Part shown: one piece after another, positions 16,261 to 25,176 of the stretch
Numbering within the stretch: the stretch's first letter is position 1
How the letters are laid out: each line of letters starts with the position of its first letter
Source of the DNA: CALDSL01 sp039810245
Lineage (GTDB): Bacteria; Chloroflexota; Anaerolineae; Anaerolineales; Anaerolineaceae
Length of the DNA stretch: 64,000 bases
Direction of reading: 5' to 3'
Assembly: GCA_039810245.1 (NCBI GenBank)
Contig: JBDHWQ010000011.1
Span: forward strand, 1-64,000
Position numbers and translations under genes: made by a program
The notes under the pieces: generated by a model
What the model was told of the DNA's origin: nothing
What the model saw: the letters and a program-made list of their open reading frames with translations, nothing else
The model's database searches: none

Positions 16261-17658
16261 CTACTGGTGGATGCTGTGGCCTTCGGCATCCTCGGCGGCC
16301 TCAGCCAGCACTTCGCTGAGGGTGGGATGCGCGTGCACGTTGCGCGCGATCTCATTGGGCGTCAGCTCCATGCGCTGCGCCAGGGTCAGCTCGGGCAGCA
16401 ACTCGGACACATCCGGCCCGACCAGCGCGGCGCCCAGGATCTCGCCGTATTTGGCGTCGGTGATCAGCTTGGCCCAACCGGCGTAATCGCCCAGGCCCAG
16501 CGCCTTGCCGTTGGCCTGGAAGTTGAAGCGCCCGACCTTCACGTCGAAGCCTTTTTCTTTGGCCTGAGCTTCGGTGTAGCCAAAAGATGCCACCTGCGGG
16601 TGCGAGTAGGTGGCGCGCGGCATCATGGTGTAATCCAGCGTGATTGTTTCCACGCCAGCGATATTCTCGGCGCAGACGATGCCCTGGGCCGAAGCCACGT
16701 GCGCCAGCAGGAGTTGGCCGGTCACGTCGCCGATAGCCCAGATACCGGGCACGTTGGTGGCCATGCGCTCGTCAATCTTAATGAAGCCGCGCTCGGTCAG
16801 CTCTACGCCGGCCTCTTTGAGGCCGATATCGGCGCTGTTGGGCTTGAATCCAATCGCCACCAGCACCTGCTCGGCTTCGAGTGTCTGCTCGCCGCCTTCG
16901 GCCGCCACTTTGACGCGCACGCCGTCCGCGGTGGTCTCAATGCCCTGTACCTTGGTGTTGGTGAGCATCTTGATGCCGCGCTTGGAATATTCTTTGGCCA
17001 GCACGGCGCTGGCTTCTTCATCTTCCAGCGGCAGCACGCGCGGCAGCATCTCGACGATGGTCACTTCGGTGCCGTAGCCACGCCATACTGAGGCGAACTC
17101 GATGCCAATGGCTCCCGCGCCGATGATGACCACCGACTTGGGCTGGCGTTCCTGCAAAATGGCCTCGTTATAGGTCAGGATCTTCTCGCCGTCGGCTTTG
17201 ATGTTGGGGATCATGGCCGGGTAGGCCCCGGTGGCAACGATGATATTTTTGGCCTGCAAGTCCTGCTCTTTGCCGTCATTGAGCGTAACGTGCAGGCTGT
17301 TCTTGCCGGTCAGCTTGCCCGCGCCCATGAACACATCGATCTTGTTCTTGCGCATCAGGAAGCCCACGCCTTTCACCAACCGGTCAGAGACCTGCCGGCT
17401 GCGCTTGACTGCGGCGGAGAAGTCGAGCTTTAGATTTTCCAGGGTGAAGCCAAACTCTTTGCCGCGCTCGCGCAGCGTGTGCGCCACTTCGGCGTTCTTC
17501 AACAGCGCTTTGGATGGGATGCAGCCCACGTTGAGGCACACGCCGCCCAGGTACTTGCGGTCAACGATCGCGGTTTTCAATCCCAATTGGGCGCAGCGAA
17601 TGGCTGCCACATATCCCCCTGGCCCCGCGCCCAACACCACCACATCATATTCAGCCAT
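16261..17658 (-). CDS. lpdA: dihydrolipoyl dehydrogenase (E3)
   Basis: 465 residues, normal for the family. E3 reoxidises the dihydrolipoyl groups of 2-oxoacid dehydrogenase complexes with NAD+. Visible are the FAD motif VVVLGAGPGGYVAA, the redox disulfide GGVCLNVGCIPSK (Cys41/Cys46), the NAD motif VVIIGAGAIGIEFASVW, the second FAD contact GIWAIGDVTG, and the C-terminal active-site pair HAHPTLSE. It lies downstream of the E2 gene on the same strand but after a 217-base gap with its own TATAAT, so it may be expressed separately to serve several complexes. Confidence 0.97.
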   Translation of the reverse strand: MAEYDVVVLGAGPGGYVAAIRCAQLGLKTAIVDRKYLGGVCLNVGCIPSKALLKNAEVAHTLRERGKEFGFTLENLKLDFSAAVKRSRQVSDRLVKGVGFLMRKNKIDVFMGAGKLTGKNSLHVTLNDGKEQDLQAKNIIVATGAYPAMIPNIKADGEKILTYNEAILQERQPKSVVIIGAGAIGIEFASVWRGYGTEVTIVEMLPRVLPLEDEEASAVLAKEYSKRGIKMLTNTKVQGIETTADGVRVKVAAEGGEQTLEAEQVLVAIGFKPNSADIGLKEAGVELTERGFIKIDERMATNVPGIWAIGDVTGQLLLAHVASAQGIVCAENIAGVETITLDYTMMPRATYSHPQVASFGYTEAQAKEKGFDVKVGRFNFQANGKALGLGDYAGWAKLITDAKYGEILGAALVGPDVSELLPELTLAQRMELTPNEIARNVHAHPTLSEVLAEAAEDAEGHSIHQ

Positions 17659-17875
17659 AGTTCTCCCTCATCTTGATCGGTTTGATCGATAATCTAATTA
17701 TAGTCCAGCCTGCGGTTGGCCCCGGCGAAATTGCCTGCGCATTGCAGCCTGTCGCCACAGCATCAATGACGAGACGCCAAAGACAACGTGCCCACCGGGA
17801 CGGTGAGCACGAGTCTAATCCTTAAGAATTTCGTGAAATCCGCCCTATGCATGAATTTCGTAATAAAGCGATTGT
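17659..17875. other. intergenic gap between lpdA and E2 genes
   Basis: No ORF is credible. On the minus strand an ACTATAATTAG stretch near 17697-17704 may be the lpdA -10, followed by two GATCAA direct repeats in ATCGATCAAACCGATCAAG. At 17825-17870 a degenerate TTTCGTGAAAT...AATTTCGTAAT repeat appears. Confidence 0.4.
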
Positions 17876-19330
17876 CTACGCCCAGTTCTCCAGCGTTTCG
17901 ACCACTTTCTGCAGGAATCCATCGGCGGACGAGCCGTCGAGGATGCGATGGTCGAAGGTCAGCGACAGGTAAGCCATGGGGCGGATGGCGATGGCGTCGT
18001 TAATCACCACCGCGCGCTTCTGGATAGCCCCCACGCCGAGGATGCCGCACTGCGGCTGGTTGATGATCGGCGTGGCAAACAGCGACCCGCTGATGCCGTG
18101 GTTGGTGATGGTGAACGTACCGCCGCGCACCTCATCCGGCTGCAGGCGACGGGCGCGCGCCCGGTTAGCCAGGTCGTTGACCGCGCGGGCCAGCCCCAGC
18201 AGCGATAGACCGTCCGCGCCTTTGATCACCGGCACGATCAGCCCTTCCTCGCCCAGCGAGGTGGCCATGCCAATGTTGATCGCCCCATGCAGCACCACGC
18301 CCTCATCTGACCAGGACGAATTGACCAGCGGCACAGAGCGCAGGGCGGCCACTGCCGCGGCCACGAAGTACGGCGTAAAGGTCAGGTTGGCGCCGCTTTC
18401 GGCGAAGGCAGCTTTGTTGGCCGCGCGGTGCGCCACGATCTTGCTCAGGTCGGCTTCCATCACGGTGGTCACGTGCGGCGAGGTGTGCTTGCTGTGCAGC
18501 ATGTGCTCGGCGATGGCGCGGCGCACGGTGGTATGCGGCAGAACGCGGTCACTCGGCGCGGGTGCGGGGGTGGGCGCCGCGGGCTGTTGGCGCGGCTGCG
18601 CACCTGGCCCGGGCTCGGGCGGGTTGAAGGGCACAGCCGACTGGCTGGACGGCGCTCCCTGCGGCATGGCGGGACCTTTGCCGCCAAACATGAGCTCCGT
18701 GGGCCGAAACAGGTCGCCCTCGCCGGGTGTTTCCCACGCGGCCGGCTCCGGCTGCGCAGCGGCGGGCTGCCCGCTGCCCTTTTCCAGGTAGGCCAGCACG
18801 TCCTTCTTGGTGATGCGCCCGCCTTCGCCAGTGCCCTTTACCTGGTACAGGTCTACATTTTTGTCTTTGGCCAGCCGCGCCACCACCGGGGAGATGAAAC
18901 CCAAGTCGCGGCTGCGGTCCACCTGCGGCTGCGCGGGCGCGCTGCTTGCAGGCCGCGCGGTATCCTGCGCCGGCGTGGCCGGCTGGTCGACCGTGGCGGT
19001 CGGTTCCGCGGAAATGCGCGCTTCCTCGGCCGGCTGCGCCGCGGCGTGCGCGTGCGACTGCGCTGGCGCGCCGCCCTCGGGCACGGCCTCGCCCGGCTCG
19101 CCAATATACGCCAGCACCGTACCGGCCTTGACCGTCGTCCCCTCGGGGACGAGGATCTTTAAGATCGTGCCGCTGCCAGTGCTGGGCACTTCGGTGGTCA
19201 CCTTGTCGGTTTCCACTTCCAGCAGCGATTCCATCTCCTCGACGGTCTCGCCTTCTTTCTTCATCCAGCGCGTTACCGTGCCTTCTACCACCGACTCGCC
19301 CAACTGGGGCATGATCACTTGAACGGCCAT
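17876..19330 (-). CDS. 2-oxoacid dehydrogenase E2, dihydrolipoamide acyltransferase
   Basis: 484 residues in three domains joined by Pro/Ala linkers. The lipoyl domain (1-80) carries the lipoylated Lys43 in LEVETDKVTTEV. The peripheral-subunit-binding domain (about 155-190) reads FISPVVARLAKDKNVDLYQV. The catalytic domain (about 265-484) has TPYFVAAAVAAL, TFTITNHGISGSLFATPI and the active site DHRILDGSSAD. It forms the core that passes acyl groups to CoA. The substrate is probably a branched-chain 2-oxoacid, judged from the E1 partners. Third gene in the E1alpha-E1beta-E2 operon, 23 bases after E1beta. Confidence 0.93.
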   Translation of the reverse strand: MAVQVIMPQLGESVVEGTVTRWMKKEGETVEEMESLLEVETDKVTTEVPSTGSGTILKILVPEGTTVKAGTVLAYIGEPGEAVPEGGAPAQSHAHAAAQPAEEARISAEPTATVDQPATPAQDTARPASSAPAQPQVDRSRDLGFISPVVARLAKDKNVDLYQVKGTGEGGRITKKDVLAYLEKGSGQPAAAQPEPAAWETPGEGDLFRPTELMFGGKGPAMPQGAPSSQSAVPFNPPEPGPGAQPRQQPAAPTPAPAPSDRVLPHTTVRRAIAEHMLHSKHTSPHVTTVMEADLSKIVAHRAANKAAFAESGANLTFTPYFVAAAVAALRSVPLVNSSWSDEGVVLHGAINIGMATSLGEEGLIVPVIKGADGLSLLGLARAVNDLANRARARRLQPDEVRGGTFTITNHGISGSLFATPIINQPQCGILGVGAIQKRAVVINDAIAIRPMAYLSLTFDHRILDGSSADGFLQKVVETLENWA

Positions 19331-19353
19331 CGGTTATCCTTTCCTTCCCCCTG

Positions 19354-20337
19354 TTAGTACTTCGCCAGCTCGCGCATCGCCTGCGCGATCTTATCGGCGC
19401 TGACCATGAACCAGTCCTGCAGCGGGTGCGAGAACGGCACCGCGGGCACGTCCGGGCCAGCCAGCCGGCGCACTGGAGCGTCCAGGTCGGTGAAGGCATG
19501 CTCGGCCAGAATGGCTGCGATCTCGGCGCCATAGCCGCCGGTGAGGTTATCCTCGTGCACCACCAGCGCTTTGCCGGTCTTCTTCACCGATTCCAGCACG
19601 GTGGCCTTATCCACCGGGTAGAGCGTGCGCAGGTCCACCACCTCGGCATCAATCCCCTCGGCGGCCACTTTTTCCGCAGCCTGCAGCGCGTAATAGTGCA
19701 TCATGCCGTAGGCAAATACGGTCAGGTCGCTGCCCGGGCGGGTGACATTGGCCGGGCCAATGGGCACGGTGTACTCGCCTTCCGGCACCTCGCCGCGGAT
19801 CAGGCGGTAGCCCTTCTTAGGCTCGAAGAACATCACCGGGTTGGGGTCGCGCACGGCGGATTTGAGCAAGCCCTTGGCATCGTAGGGGCTGGACGGGATC
19901 ACCACTTTCAGACCGGGAACGTGGGTAAAGAAGGCTTCCACGCTCTGCGAGTGGTACAGCCCGCCGCCAATGCCACCGCCGTAGGGCGCGCGGATCACCA
20001 TCGGCACGGTCCACTCGCCGTTGGTGCGGTAGCACATCTTGGCCGCCTCGCTGACGATCTGGTTGAAGGCCGGGTAAATAAAATCGGCAAACTGGATCTC
20101 GCAGATGGGGCGCATGCCGTACAGCGCCGCGCCGATGCCCACGCCGACGATAGAAAGCTCGGCCAGCGGGGTGTCCAGCACGCGCGCCTCGCCATACTTT
20201 TCGTGCAGGCCCACCGTGGCGCGGAAGACACCGCCGCGCACGCCCACGTCTTCGCCCATCACGAACACGCGCTCATCGCGCGCCAGCTCTTCATCCATCG
20301 CCTGGCGGATGGCTTCAATCATCGTAATTTCAGCCAT
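19354..20337 (-). CDS. 2-oxoacid dehydrogenase E1 component, beta subunit
   Basis: 327 residues, typical of the transketolase-like beta subunit of BCKDH/PDH-type E1. Motifs include MIEAIRQAMDEELARDERVFVMGEDVG at the start (TPP-activating Glu in MGEDVG), DTPLAELSIVGVGIGAAL, EIQFADFIYPAFNQIVSEAAK and VVHEDNLTGGYGAEIAA near the C-terminus. It pairs with the E1alpha subunit in an alpha2beta2 tetramer. Its start overlaps the E1alpha stop by 8 bases, ensuring balanced translation. Confidence 0.95.
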   Translation of the reverse strand: MAEITMIEAIRQAMDEELARDERVFVMGEDVGVRGGVFRATVGLHEKYGEARVLDTPLAELSIVGVGIGAALYGMRPICEIQFADFIYPAFNQIVSEAAKMCYRTNGEWTVPMVIRAPYGGGIGGGLYHSQSVEAFFTHVPGLKVVIPSSPYDAKGLLKSAVRDPNPVMFFEPKKGYRLIRGEVPEGEYTVPIGPANVTRPGSDLTVFAYGMMHYYALQAAEKVAAEGIDAEVVDLRTLYPVDKATVLESVKKTGKALVVHEDNLTGGYGAEIAAILAEHAFTDLDAPVRRLAGPDVPAVPFSHPLQDWFMVSADKIAQAMRELAKY

Positions 20338-21310
20338 TGCGCACCTCTTCCGCGTAAACCGGGTACGTACCTTCTTCCACGCTCGGGTAGGGGGCCTTCT
20401 CGGCGTACTGCACCGCGTCGTCCACCATCTGTTTGGCGCGGGCTTCCATCTCGTCGTGCTCCTGGGTCGTCAGGCCGTCTTTTTCCAGCGCGGTGCGCGC
20501 CACCAGCAGCGGGTCCTGGCGTTTGTGCTCTTCCACTTCCTCGCGCGTGCGGTAGGTACGATCGTCGTCATCCGACGAGTGCGGGGTGATGCGGTACATG
20601 CGCGCCTCAACTACCGTGGGGCCTTCGCCGCTGCGCGCGCGCTCGGCTGCCTCGCTGACCGTTTTCCACATCTCGAATACGTTGGTGCCGTCGGCAGTGA
20701 CACCCGCCAGCCCCAGACCGCAGGCTTTATCGGCCGAGCTTTTGACCGCCATCTGCTTTTCAACGCGCACCGAGATGGCGTACTGGTTATTCTGCACCAT
20801 GAAGATCACCGGTAATTTGTGCACCGCGGCCCAGTTGACCGCCTCGTACCATTCACCCTGCGAGGTGGAGCCTTCGCCGATGGTGGTGAGCACCACTTTA
20901 TCCTCGCCGCGCATCTTGATCCCCAGCCCAATGCCCGAGGCGTGCGGGGCCTGGGTGGCCACCGGCGCGGAATGGCTGACCGCGTTGGCACTTTTCAGGC
21001 TCCAGTGTGAAGGCATCTGCCGCCCGCCGGAGTTGGGCTCTTCGCGTTTGCCCATCAGGCTCAAAATAAAATCGCGCGGGGTGTAGCCCAGCGAAAGCAT
21101 CAGCGCCAGGTCGCGGTAATAGGGGGTGACCCAATCGTGCCCGCGGCGCAGCGCAAAGGCCGCGCCAACCTGCGCGGCCTCGTGGCCAATCCCTGAAATA
21201 TGAAACGCGATCTTGCCCTGGCGGTGCAGCACCCAGGCACGCTCGTCCAGCCGGCGCGCCAGCAGCATGGTCCAGTACATTTCTCGCTTCATCTCGCCCG
21301 AAAGATCCAT
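20330..21310 (-). CDS. 2-oxoacid dehydrogenase E1 component, alpha subunit
   Basis: 326 residues from the ATG at 21310, which has AAGGAG at a spacing of 5; upstream ATGs lie in the leader. The TPP motif begins GEGSTSQGEWYEAVNWA and ends VQNNQYAIS. The phosphorylation-loop region YRITPHSSDDDDRTYR is of the branched-chain (BCKDH) type, where HHSTSDD is usual. SGIGHEAAQVGAAFAL and the DWVTPYYRD segment also match BCKDH alpha. It decarboxylates a 2-oxoacid and reductively acylates lipoyl-E2. First gene of the operon; a dyad in its leader may be an operator. Confidence 0.93.
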   Translation of the reverse strand: MDLSGEMKREMYWTMLLARRLDERAWVLHRQGKIAFHISGIGHEAAQVGAAFALRRGHDWVTPYYRDLALMLSLGYTPRDFILSLMGKREEPNSGGRQMPSHWSLKSANAVSHSAPVATQAPHASGIGLGIKMRGEDKVVLTTIGEGSTSQGEWYEAVNWAAVHKLPVIFMVQNNQYAISVRVEKQMAVKSSADKACGLGLAGVTADGTNVFEMWKTVSEAAERARSGEGPTVVEARMYRITPHSSDDDDRTYRTREEVEEHKRQDPLLVARTALEKDGLTTQEHDEMEARAKQMVDDAVQYAEKAPYPSVEEGTYPVYAEEVRNG

Positions 21311-21334
21311 GTCCGCTCCTTGTCCAAAACGTAC

Positions 21335-21355
21335 CATATTCTGATGGAGAATATG
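21335..21355. promoter_or_regulatory. CATATTC-N7-GAATATG dyad in E1alpha leader
   Basis: A perfect 7-bp inverted repeat with a 7-base spacer lies about 25 bases before the E1alpha start and about 12-32 bases after the transcript start predicted from TATAAT at 21379-21374. Its position suits a repressor operator or an RNA hairpin near the ribosome binding site. Confidence 0.5.
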
Positions 21356-21373
21356 CAATTCCACCTTATTCCT

Positions 21374-21379
21374 ATTATA
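21374..21379 (-). promoter_or_regulatory. -10 element of the 2-oxoacid dehydrogenase operon
   Basis: A perfect TATAAT on the minus strand 64 bases before the E1alpha ATG. The region 17 bases further upstream reads TTTCTT, a weak -35, so activation or a non-sigma70 factor is possible. Confidence 0.5.
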
Positions 21380-21427
21380 GGAGAAAGGCGCGGGGAAAGA
21401 AAACGATTATGGAAGGATTTGGGTGCT

Positions 21428-22306
21428 CTACGGCACGTAGACGGCGAAGTTATCGAAGAACACCTGCACGCCCTTCGCGTAGCCGGTGACGATGCCGGCC
21501 TTGCCGGCCCTGAGCGGCTCGGGGTCGGTGGCTTCCAACACCTGCTCACCATTGATCCACAGGCTGAGGTGGCCGCCCACGCATTCGGCGCGGAACTGGT
21601 TGGCGATCTTGCCCTCGCGAAACACGCGGTTATCTTCCACGATCTGTTCGGCCAGTGTTTCATAGCCCCCGCTGGTCCAGCGGTAGATGCCAAACTTGCG
21701 GATGCCGTTGGTCTCATACACCGATAGCTGGTAGACGTTCATGCCGTCGATGCGGCACGCCAGGCCGATATCCCACGGCGAGGCGTCGCCAATGCGCAGC
21801 GCGTCCACTTCCACGCGCACATCGCCCAGCACTTCGGCGTTCACGCTGCGTGTAAAGCTGTCGATATTTTCCTTCTTCATCGTCACAACGTAGCCGCCGT
21901 CGCTGTACTGCTTGCTGGTGGCGTCGTCATCTACAACCGGCCAGCCGCTCGCGGGGTCGGAGAAATCGTCCTCATACTTCCGCGCCCACTGGATGGCGGT
22001 AAGGGTGGGCGGCACGGATGTCGCGCTGGGTGCGGGCGTGGCGGTGACGGCCGGTGAAGCCGTCACAACCTGGACTAGAGGCGTTTCGCTCGTGAGCGTA
22101 GGAGTCGGCGTGGGGTCTTTGCGCTCGAAGAACCCCGAGCTGGTGAGCACCAGGAACACCCCTGAAAGGCAGGCGGCGATAATTGTGCCCACCACCGGGA
22201 ATACGATCTTGCTGAACTCCAGCGCCACCGTCGCGCGCGGCGAGAGCGGCGGGTTGGGCTTATCGGCTGGTTTGGCTGGTTCGGGGGTGGATGGTGTTTC
22301 GCTCAT
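21428..22306 (-). CDS. membrane-anchored beta-sandwich (LamG/DUF1080-like) protein
   Basis: 292 residues from the ATG at 22306 (GAGGG at spacing 8). The N-terminus is Pro-rich and cytoplasmic, a single transmembrane segment follows at about residues 30-52 (FPVVGTIIAACLSGVFLVL), then a Thr/Pro/Ser linker (TPTPTLTSETP), then a 170-residue domain. That domain starts YEDDFSDPASGWPV, a hallmark of the concanavalin-like jelly rolls annotated as LamG or 3-keto-disaccharide hydrolase (DUF1080), which often bind sugars. No catalytic residues can be named. Monocistronic, with its own good promoter. Confidence 0.75.
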   Translation of the reverse strand: MSETPSTPEPAKPADKPNPPLSPRATVALEFSKIVFPVVGTIIAACLSGVFLVLTSSGFFERKDPTPTPTLTSETPLVQVVTASPAVTATPAPSATSVPPTLTAIQWARKYEDDFSDPASGWPVVDDDATSKQYSDGGYVVTMKKENIDSFTRSVNAEVLGDVRVEVDALRIGDASPWDIGLACRIDGMNVYQLSVYETNGIRKFGIYRWTSGGYETLAEQIVEDNRVFREGKIANQFRAECVGGHLSLWINGEQVLEATDPEPLRAGKAGIVTGYAKGVQVFFDNFAVYVP

Positions 22307-22345
22307 GCGCGCTGCCCTCGCTGAGGAAAAGGGATGTCTGTATCT

Positions 22346-22374
22346 ATTGTACAACCAGGGGTAGAAGGAATCAA
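22346..22374 (-). promoter_or_regulatory. promoter of the 22306 gene
   Basis: On the minus strand TTGATT (22374-22369) and TACAAT (22351-22346) are spaced by exactly 17 bases. It lies just after the phosphohexomutase terminator and 40 bases before the start codon. Confidence 0.75.
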
Positions 22375-22378
22375 ACCC

Positions 22379-22424
22379 GTGTCAACCAAAAACACCGCGA
22401 ATTCGCGGTGTTTTTGGTTGACAC
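22379..22424 (-). terminator. perfect 46-bp palindrome ending the phosphohexomutase operon
   Basis: A perfect palindrome with 23-bp arms centred on GAATTC (between 22401 and 22402), starting 9 bases past the phosphohexomutase stop. A5 and T5 tracts inside the stem give a T-rich run after the GC core on either strand, so it should terminate transcription. Confidence 0.85.
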
Positions 22425-22432
22425 AGGCATAC

Positions 22433-23893
22433 CTACGACACGCTGGCCGCGACCTGCTCGCCGTAGCCCAGCAGAGCCTTGACCATTTCCTTGCTGCGCC
22501 CTTCGGCGTAGACGCGCAGCACCGGCTCGGTGCCGGATGGGCGGATCAGCAGCCACGAGTCGTCGGCGAGCACGTATTTGACGCCGTCGGTATTGCCAAC
22601 CGATGCGATGCTCTCGCCGCCGATTTGCGCCGGGATGTCGTTACACAGCCGTTCGGTCATCTGGCTCTTGGAAACCGGGCGGCCCAGGCGCAGGTCGGTG
22701 CGCTCGTAGTAGGCCGGGCCAACGTCTTCCAGCAGATCCTGCACCAGGTCGTACAGTGTGGCGCCGGTGGTGGCGACGATTTCCACCAGCATCAAGCCCA
22801 TCAGCACGCCGTCGCCCTCGGGGATGTGGCCCTTGAACGAAATGCCGCCCGATTCTTCGCCGCCCAGCAGCACGTCTTCGTGCAACATATGGTCGGCGAT
22901 GTGGTTGAAGCCCACCGGAGTTTCGTGCATGGTCAGCCCGTAGCGCGCTGCCAGCCGGTCGATCATGCGCGTGGTGGATACCGTGCGCACCACCGAACCG
23001 CTCCACTGCCGCCGCTCGACCAGGTGCTTGAGGGTGAGGGCCATGATCTTGTGCGGGTCGACGAAGTTGCCGCGCTCGTCCATCGCGCCGATGCGGTCGG
23101 CGTCGCCATCCGTGGCCAGGCCAAAGTTGCCCAGGCATGCGCCAATGGCCCCCGCCAGCGGGCCCAGGTAGCGGCCGATGGGCTCGGGGTGCACGCCGCC
23201 AAAGCCGGGGTTCATCTCGTTGCGGATCTCGGCCACCTCGCAGCCAGTGCCCTGCAAGATGCCGCGGATCACGCCGCGCCCCGCACCATACATCGAATCG
23301 ACCACAAAGCGCGGCGGGTTGTCGGCGATGGCATCGAAGTTGATTAGCCTGCGCAGGTGATCGTTATAGGCGATGATCGGGTTGAATTTTTCGATCAGCT
23401 TTTGCGCGCGCGCCTGCTCAAAATCCATCAGGTTGGGGCCGCGGCCCAGGCCTTCGTTGTCGTTCAGGTACACTTCTACGCGGCGGCACTGCTCGGGCAG
23501 CGACGAGCCGCCGTAGGCAGACTTGAGCTTCACGCCGTTGTAACGCGGGGCATTGTGTGAGGCGGTGATCATGATGCCGCCCATGGCATGCAGCGCGCTG
23601 ACCGCGTAGGAGATGGCCGGGGTGGGCACGTCGGCGTTGCTGAGCATCACGCGGTAGCCGTTGGCGGCCAGCACGCGCGCGGCTTCGGCGGCGTAGCGGT
23701 CGGAGAGGAAGCGCGTATCGAAGCCCACCACCATCAGGTGCGGGTCGGGCTGGCCGGGCAGCGGCGTGCCGTTGTTCCAGTTCTCCGAGGCCACAGCGTC
23801 GGCGATGGCCTGCGCTACCAGGCGCAGGTTGGTGAAGGTGAACGTGTCGGAGATGACCGCGCGCCAGCCGTCGGTTCCAAAATGGATGGTCAT
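22433..23893 (-). CDS. phosphoglucomutase/phosphomannomutase family protein
   Basis: 486 residues from the ATG at 23893, preceded by CAGGAG at a spacing of 7. Alpha-D-phosphohexomutase family: catalytic phosphoserine in ITASHNAPRYNG, Mg loop DGDADR, sugar-binding loop GGEESGG, and phosphate-binding RPSGTEP near the C-terminus. It interconverts hexose 1- and 6-phosphates for glycan or storage polysaccharide synthesis; substrate choice (glucose, mannose or glucosamine) cannot be decided. Last gene of an operon with the HAD and DUF389/SH3 genes. Confidence 0.94.
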   Translation of the reverse strand: MTIHFGTDGWRAVISDTFTFTNLRLVAQAIADAVASENWNNGTPLPGQPDPHLMVVGFDTRFLSDRYAAEAARVLAANGYRVMLSNADVPTPAISYAVSALHAMGGIMITASHNAPRYNGVKLKSAYGGSSLPEQCRRVEVYLNDNEGLGRGPNLMDFEQARAQKLIEKFNPIIAYNDHLRRLINFDAIADNPPRFVVDSMYGAGRGVIRGILQGTGCEVAEIRNEMNPGFGGVHPEPIGRYLGPLAGAIGACLGNFGLATDGDADRIGAMDERGNFVDPHKIMALTLKHLVERRQWSGSVVRTVSTTRMIDRLAARYGLTMHETPVGFNHIADHMLHEDVLLGGEESGGISFKGHIPEGDGVLMGLMLVEIVATTGATLYDLVQDLLEDVGPAYYERTDLRLGRPVSKSQMTERLCNDIPAQIGGESIASVGNTDGVKYVLADDSWLLIRPSGTEPVLRVYAEGRSKEMVKALLGYGEQVAASVS

Positions 23894-23955
23894 GAAAAAG
23901 CTCCTGTCAGGTGGAAGTGTTTGTATCCGTTCGGATGGATGTACAAGAAGAATGC

Positions 23956-25176
23956 CTACCACCCTGGGGCGGGGGTGGCGGTGGTGAGCAGGGCGCGCAC
24001 CACCCAGCCTTCGCGGCCGTCGGGGGTGCGCACGCGCACCCAGGCCACGCCGTCGGCTTCAGCGGCGTCGGAGAGCACCACCACCAGTACGCCGTTGATC
24101 AGCGAGGCCACGTAACCGGTCTTGAAACCCGGCTCGTCGTGCACAATCACCCCGCCGCCTTCATCCGAGCTGACCACGGCCCATAGCGGGGTGGGGATGG
24201 GCGTGGTGGTGACAGTGGGCGTGCGCGTAGGGATGATGGTGTTGGTGGGCGTGCGCGTGATCCCCGGCGGAGTGGGCGTTTCGCTGGGGGCCGGGGTGAC
24301 GGAGCGGTCGAGCGCCGGGTTGGACGGCTGCGCGGCGGTCGCCGCCGGCTGCGTGGCGGGTGCGGGCGCCAGCGGGGGCGCGGCGCTCGCGCCGGGGGCC
24401 GGCGGCAGCCGGAACAGCAAAACGGCTGCCAGGATAATTGCCGACGCCAGCACCGCGCCGGCCAATCCGGCGGTGGGGCGCGGGCGCACACCCAATGCCA
24501 GCAGCGCCAGCGCGCCGGTCACGGCTGCCAGGGCGGTATGAAGCACGAATACCAGCAGCGCCGGCTGCCACAACGCCGGCTGCCCGGCGGTCAGGCCAAA
24601 TCCGGCCACGCCGGCCGGCAGGTAGATTTCGTACGCCAGTGCCACGCTGGTTACCAGTGGGCGCTGCTGCGGTGATCGCACCAGAGTGTAGGCCGTCAGC
24701 CAGGCGCCCAGCAGCAGCAGGGCAATATCGCCCCATGCCAGCCGCGCGTGGTAAACCGCCTGCTGCACGTCCAGTGCGGGCATCAGCCGCGCCAGCCAGC
24801 CGGCCAGCGCGCCCCAGGCAAACAGGATCAGGCTGCCCACCAGCAGCGCGCCGAGCATGCGCGCGAAGAAGCGCCCCGAGCCCAGCACGGTGGAGAAGGC
24901 CAGCCCGGCCACCGGGGCCATAAACGGCGCCAGTAGCGCGCTGAGTACGTAAAAGGCTGGCGCGTCGATGATAATGGCGGCAGCAAGCGCCAGCCCGGCG
25001 AGCAGGCTGAACAGGTAGAAGTCAAAGGACGGCGTGACGCGGTGCGCCAGCTCTTCCAGAAAGCGCATCTGCTCTTCACCGGCGGCTGGCAGATCATACC
25101 GGCGCGCGCGGCGTCGGCGCGCCGCGGGCGGGTTGGTCTCGTCGCGGGGTGACTCAGGCGCGTCCATATCGTTCAT
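23956..25176 (-). CDS. DUF389-like membrane protein with C-terminal SH3-type domain
   Basis: 406 residues from the ATG at 25176, which overlaps the upstream HAD stop as ATGA; the frame remains open further upstream but inside that gene. After an Arg-rich cytoplasmic start come about seven hydrophobic segments; APAFYVLSALLAPFMAPVAGLAF is the DUF389 signature. A Pro/Ala/Thr linker of about 90 residues (TPTPPGITRTPTNTIIPTRT) follows. The final 65 residues form an SH3-type-3 fold (GVIVHDEPGF ... GWVVRAL) that in other proteins binds cell wall or peptides. Role unknown; the extracytoplasmic SH3 suggests envelope sensing. Confidence 0.75.
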   Translation of the reverse strand: MNDMDAPESPRDETNPPAARRRRARRYDLPAAGEEQMRFLEELAHRVTPSFDFYLFSLLAGLALAAAIIIDAPAFYVLSALLAPFMAPVAGLAFSTVLGSGRFFARMLGALLVGSLILFAWGALAGWLARLMPALDVQQAVYHARLAWGDIALLLLGAWLTAYTLVRSPQQRPLVTSVALAYEIYLPAGVAGFGLTAGQPALWQPALLVFVLHTALAAVTGALALLALGVRPRPTAGLAGAVLASAIILAAVLLFRLPPAPGASAAPPLAPAPATQPAATAAQPSNPALDRSVTPAPSETPTPPGITRTPTNTIIPTRTPTVTTTPIPTPLWAVVSSDEGGGVIVHDEPGFKTGYVASLINGVLVVVLSDAAEADGVAWVRVRTPDGREGWVVRALLTTATPAPGW

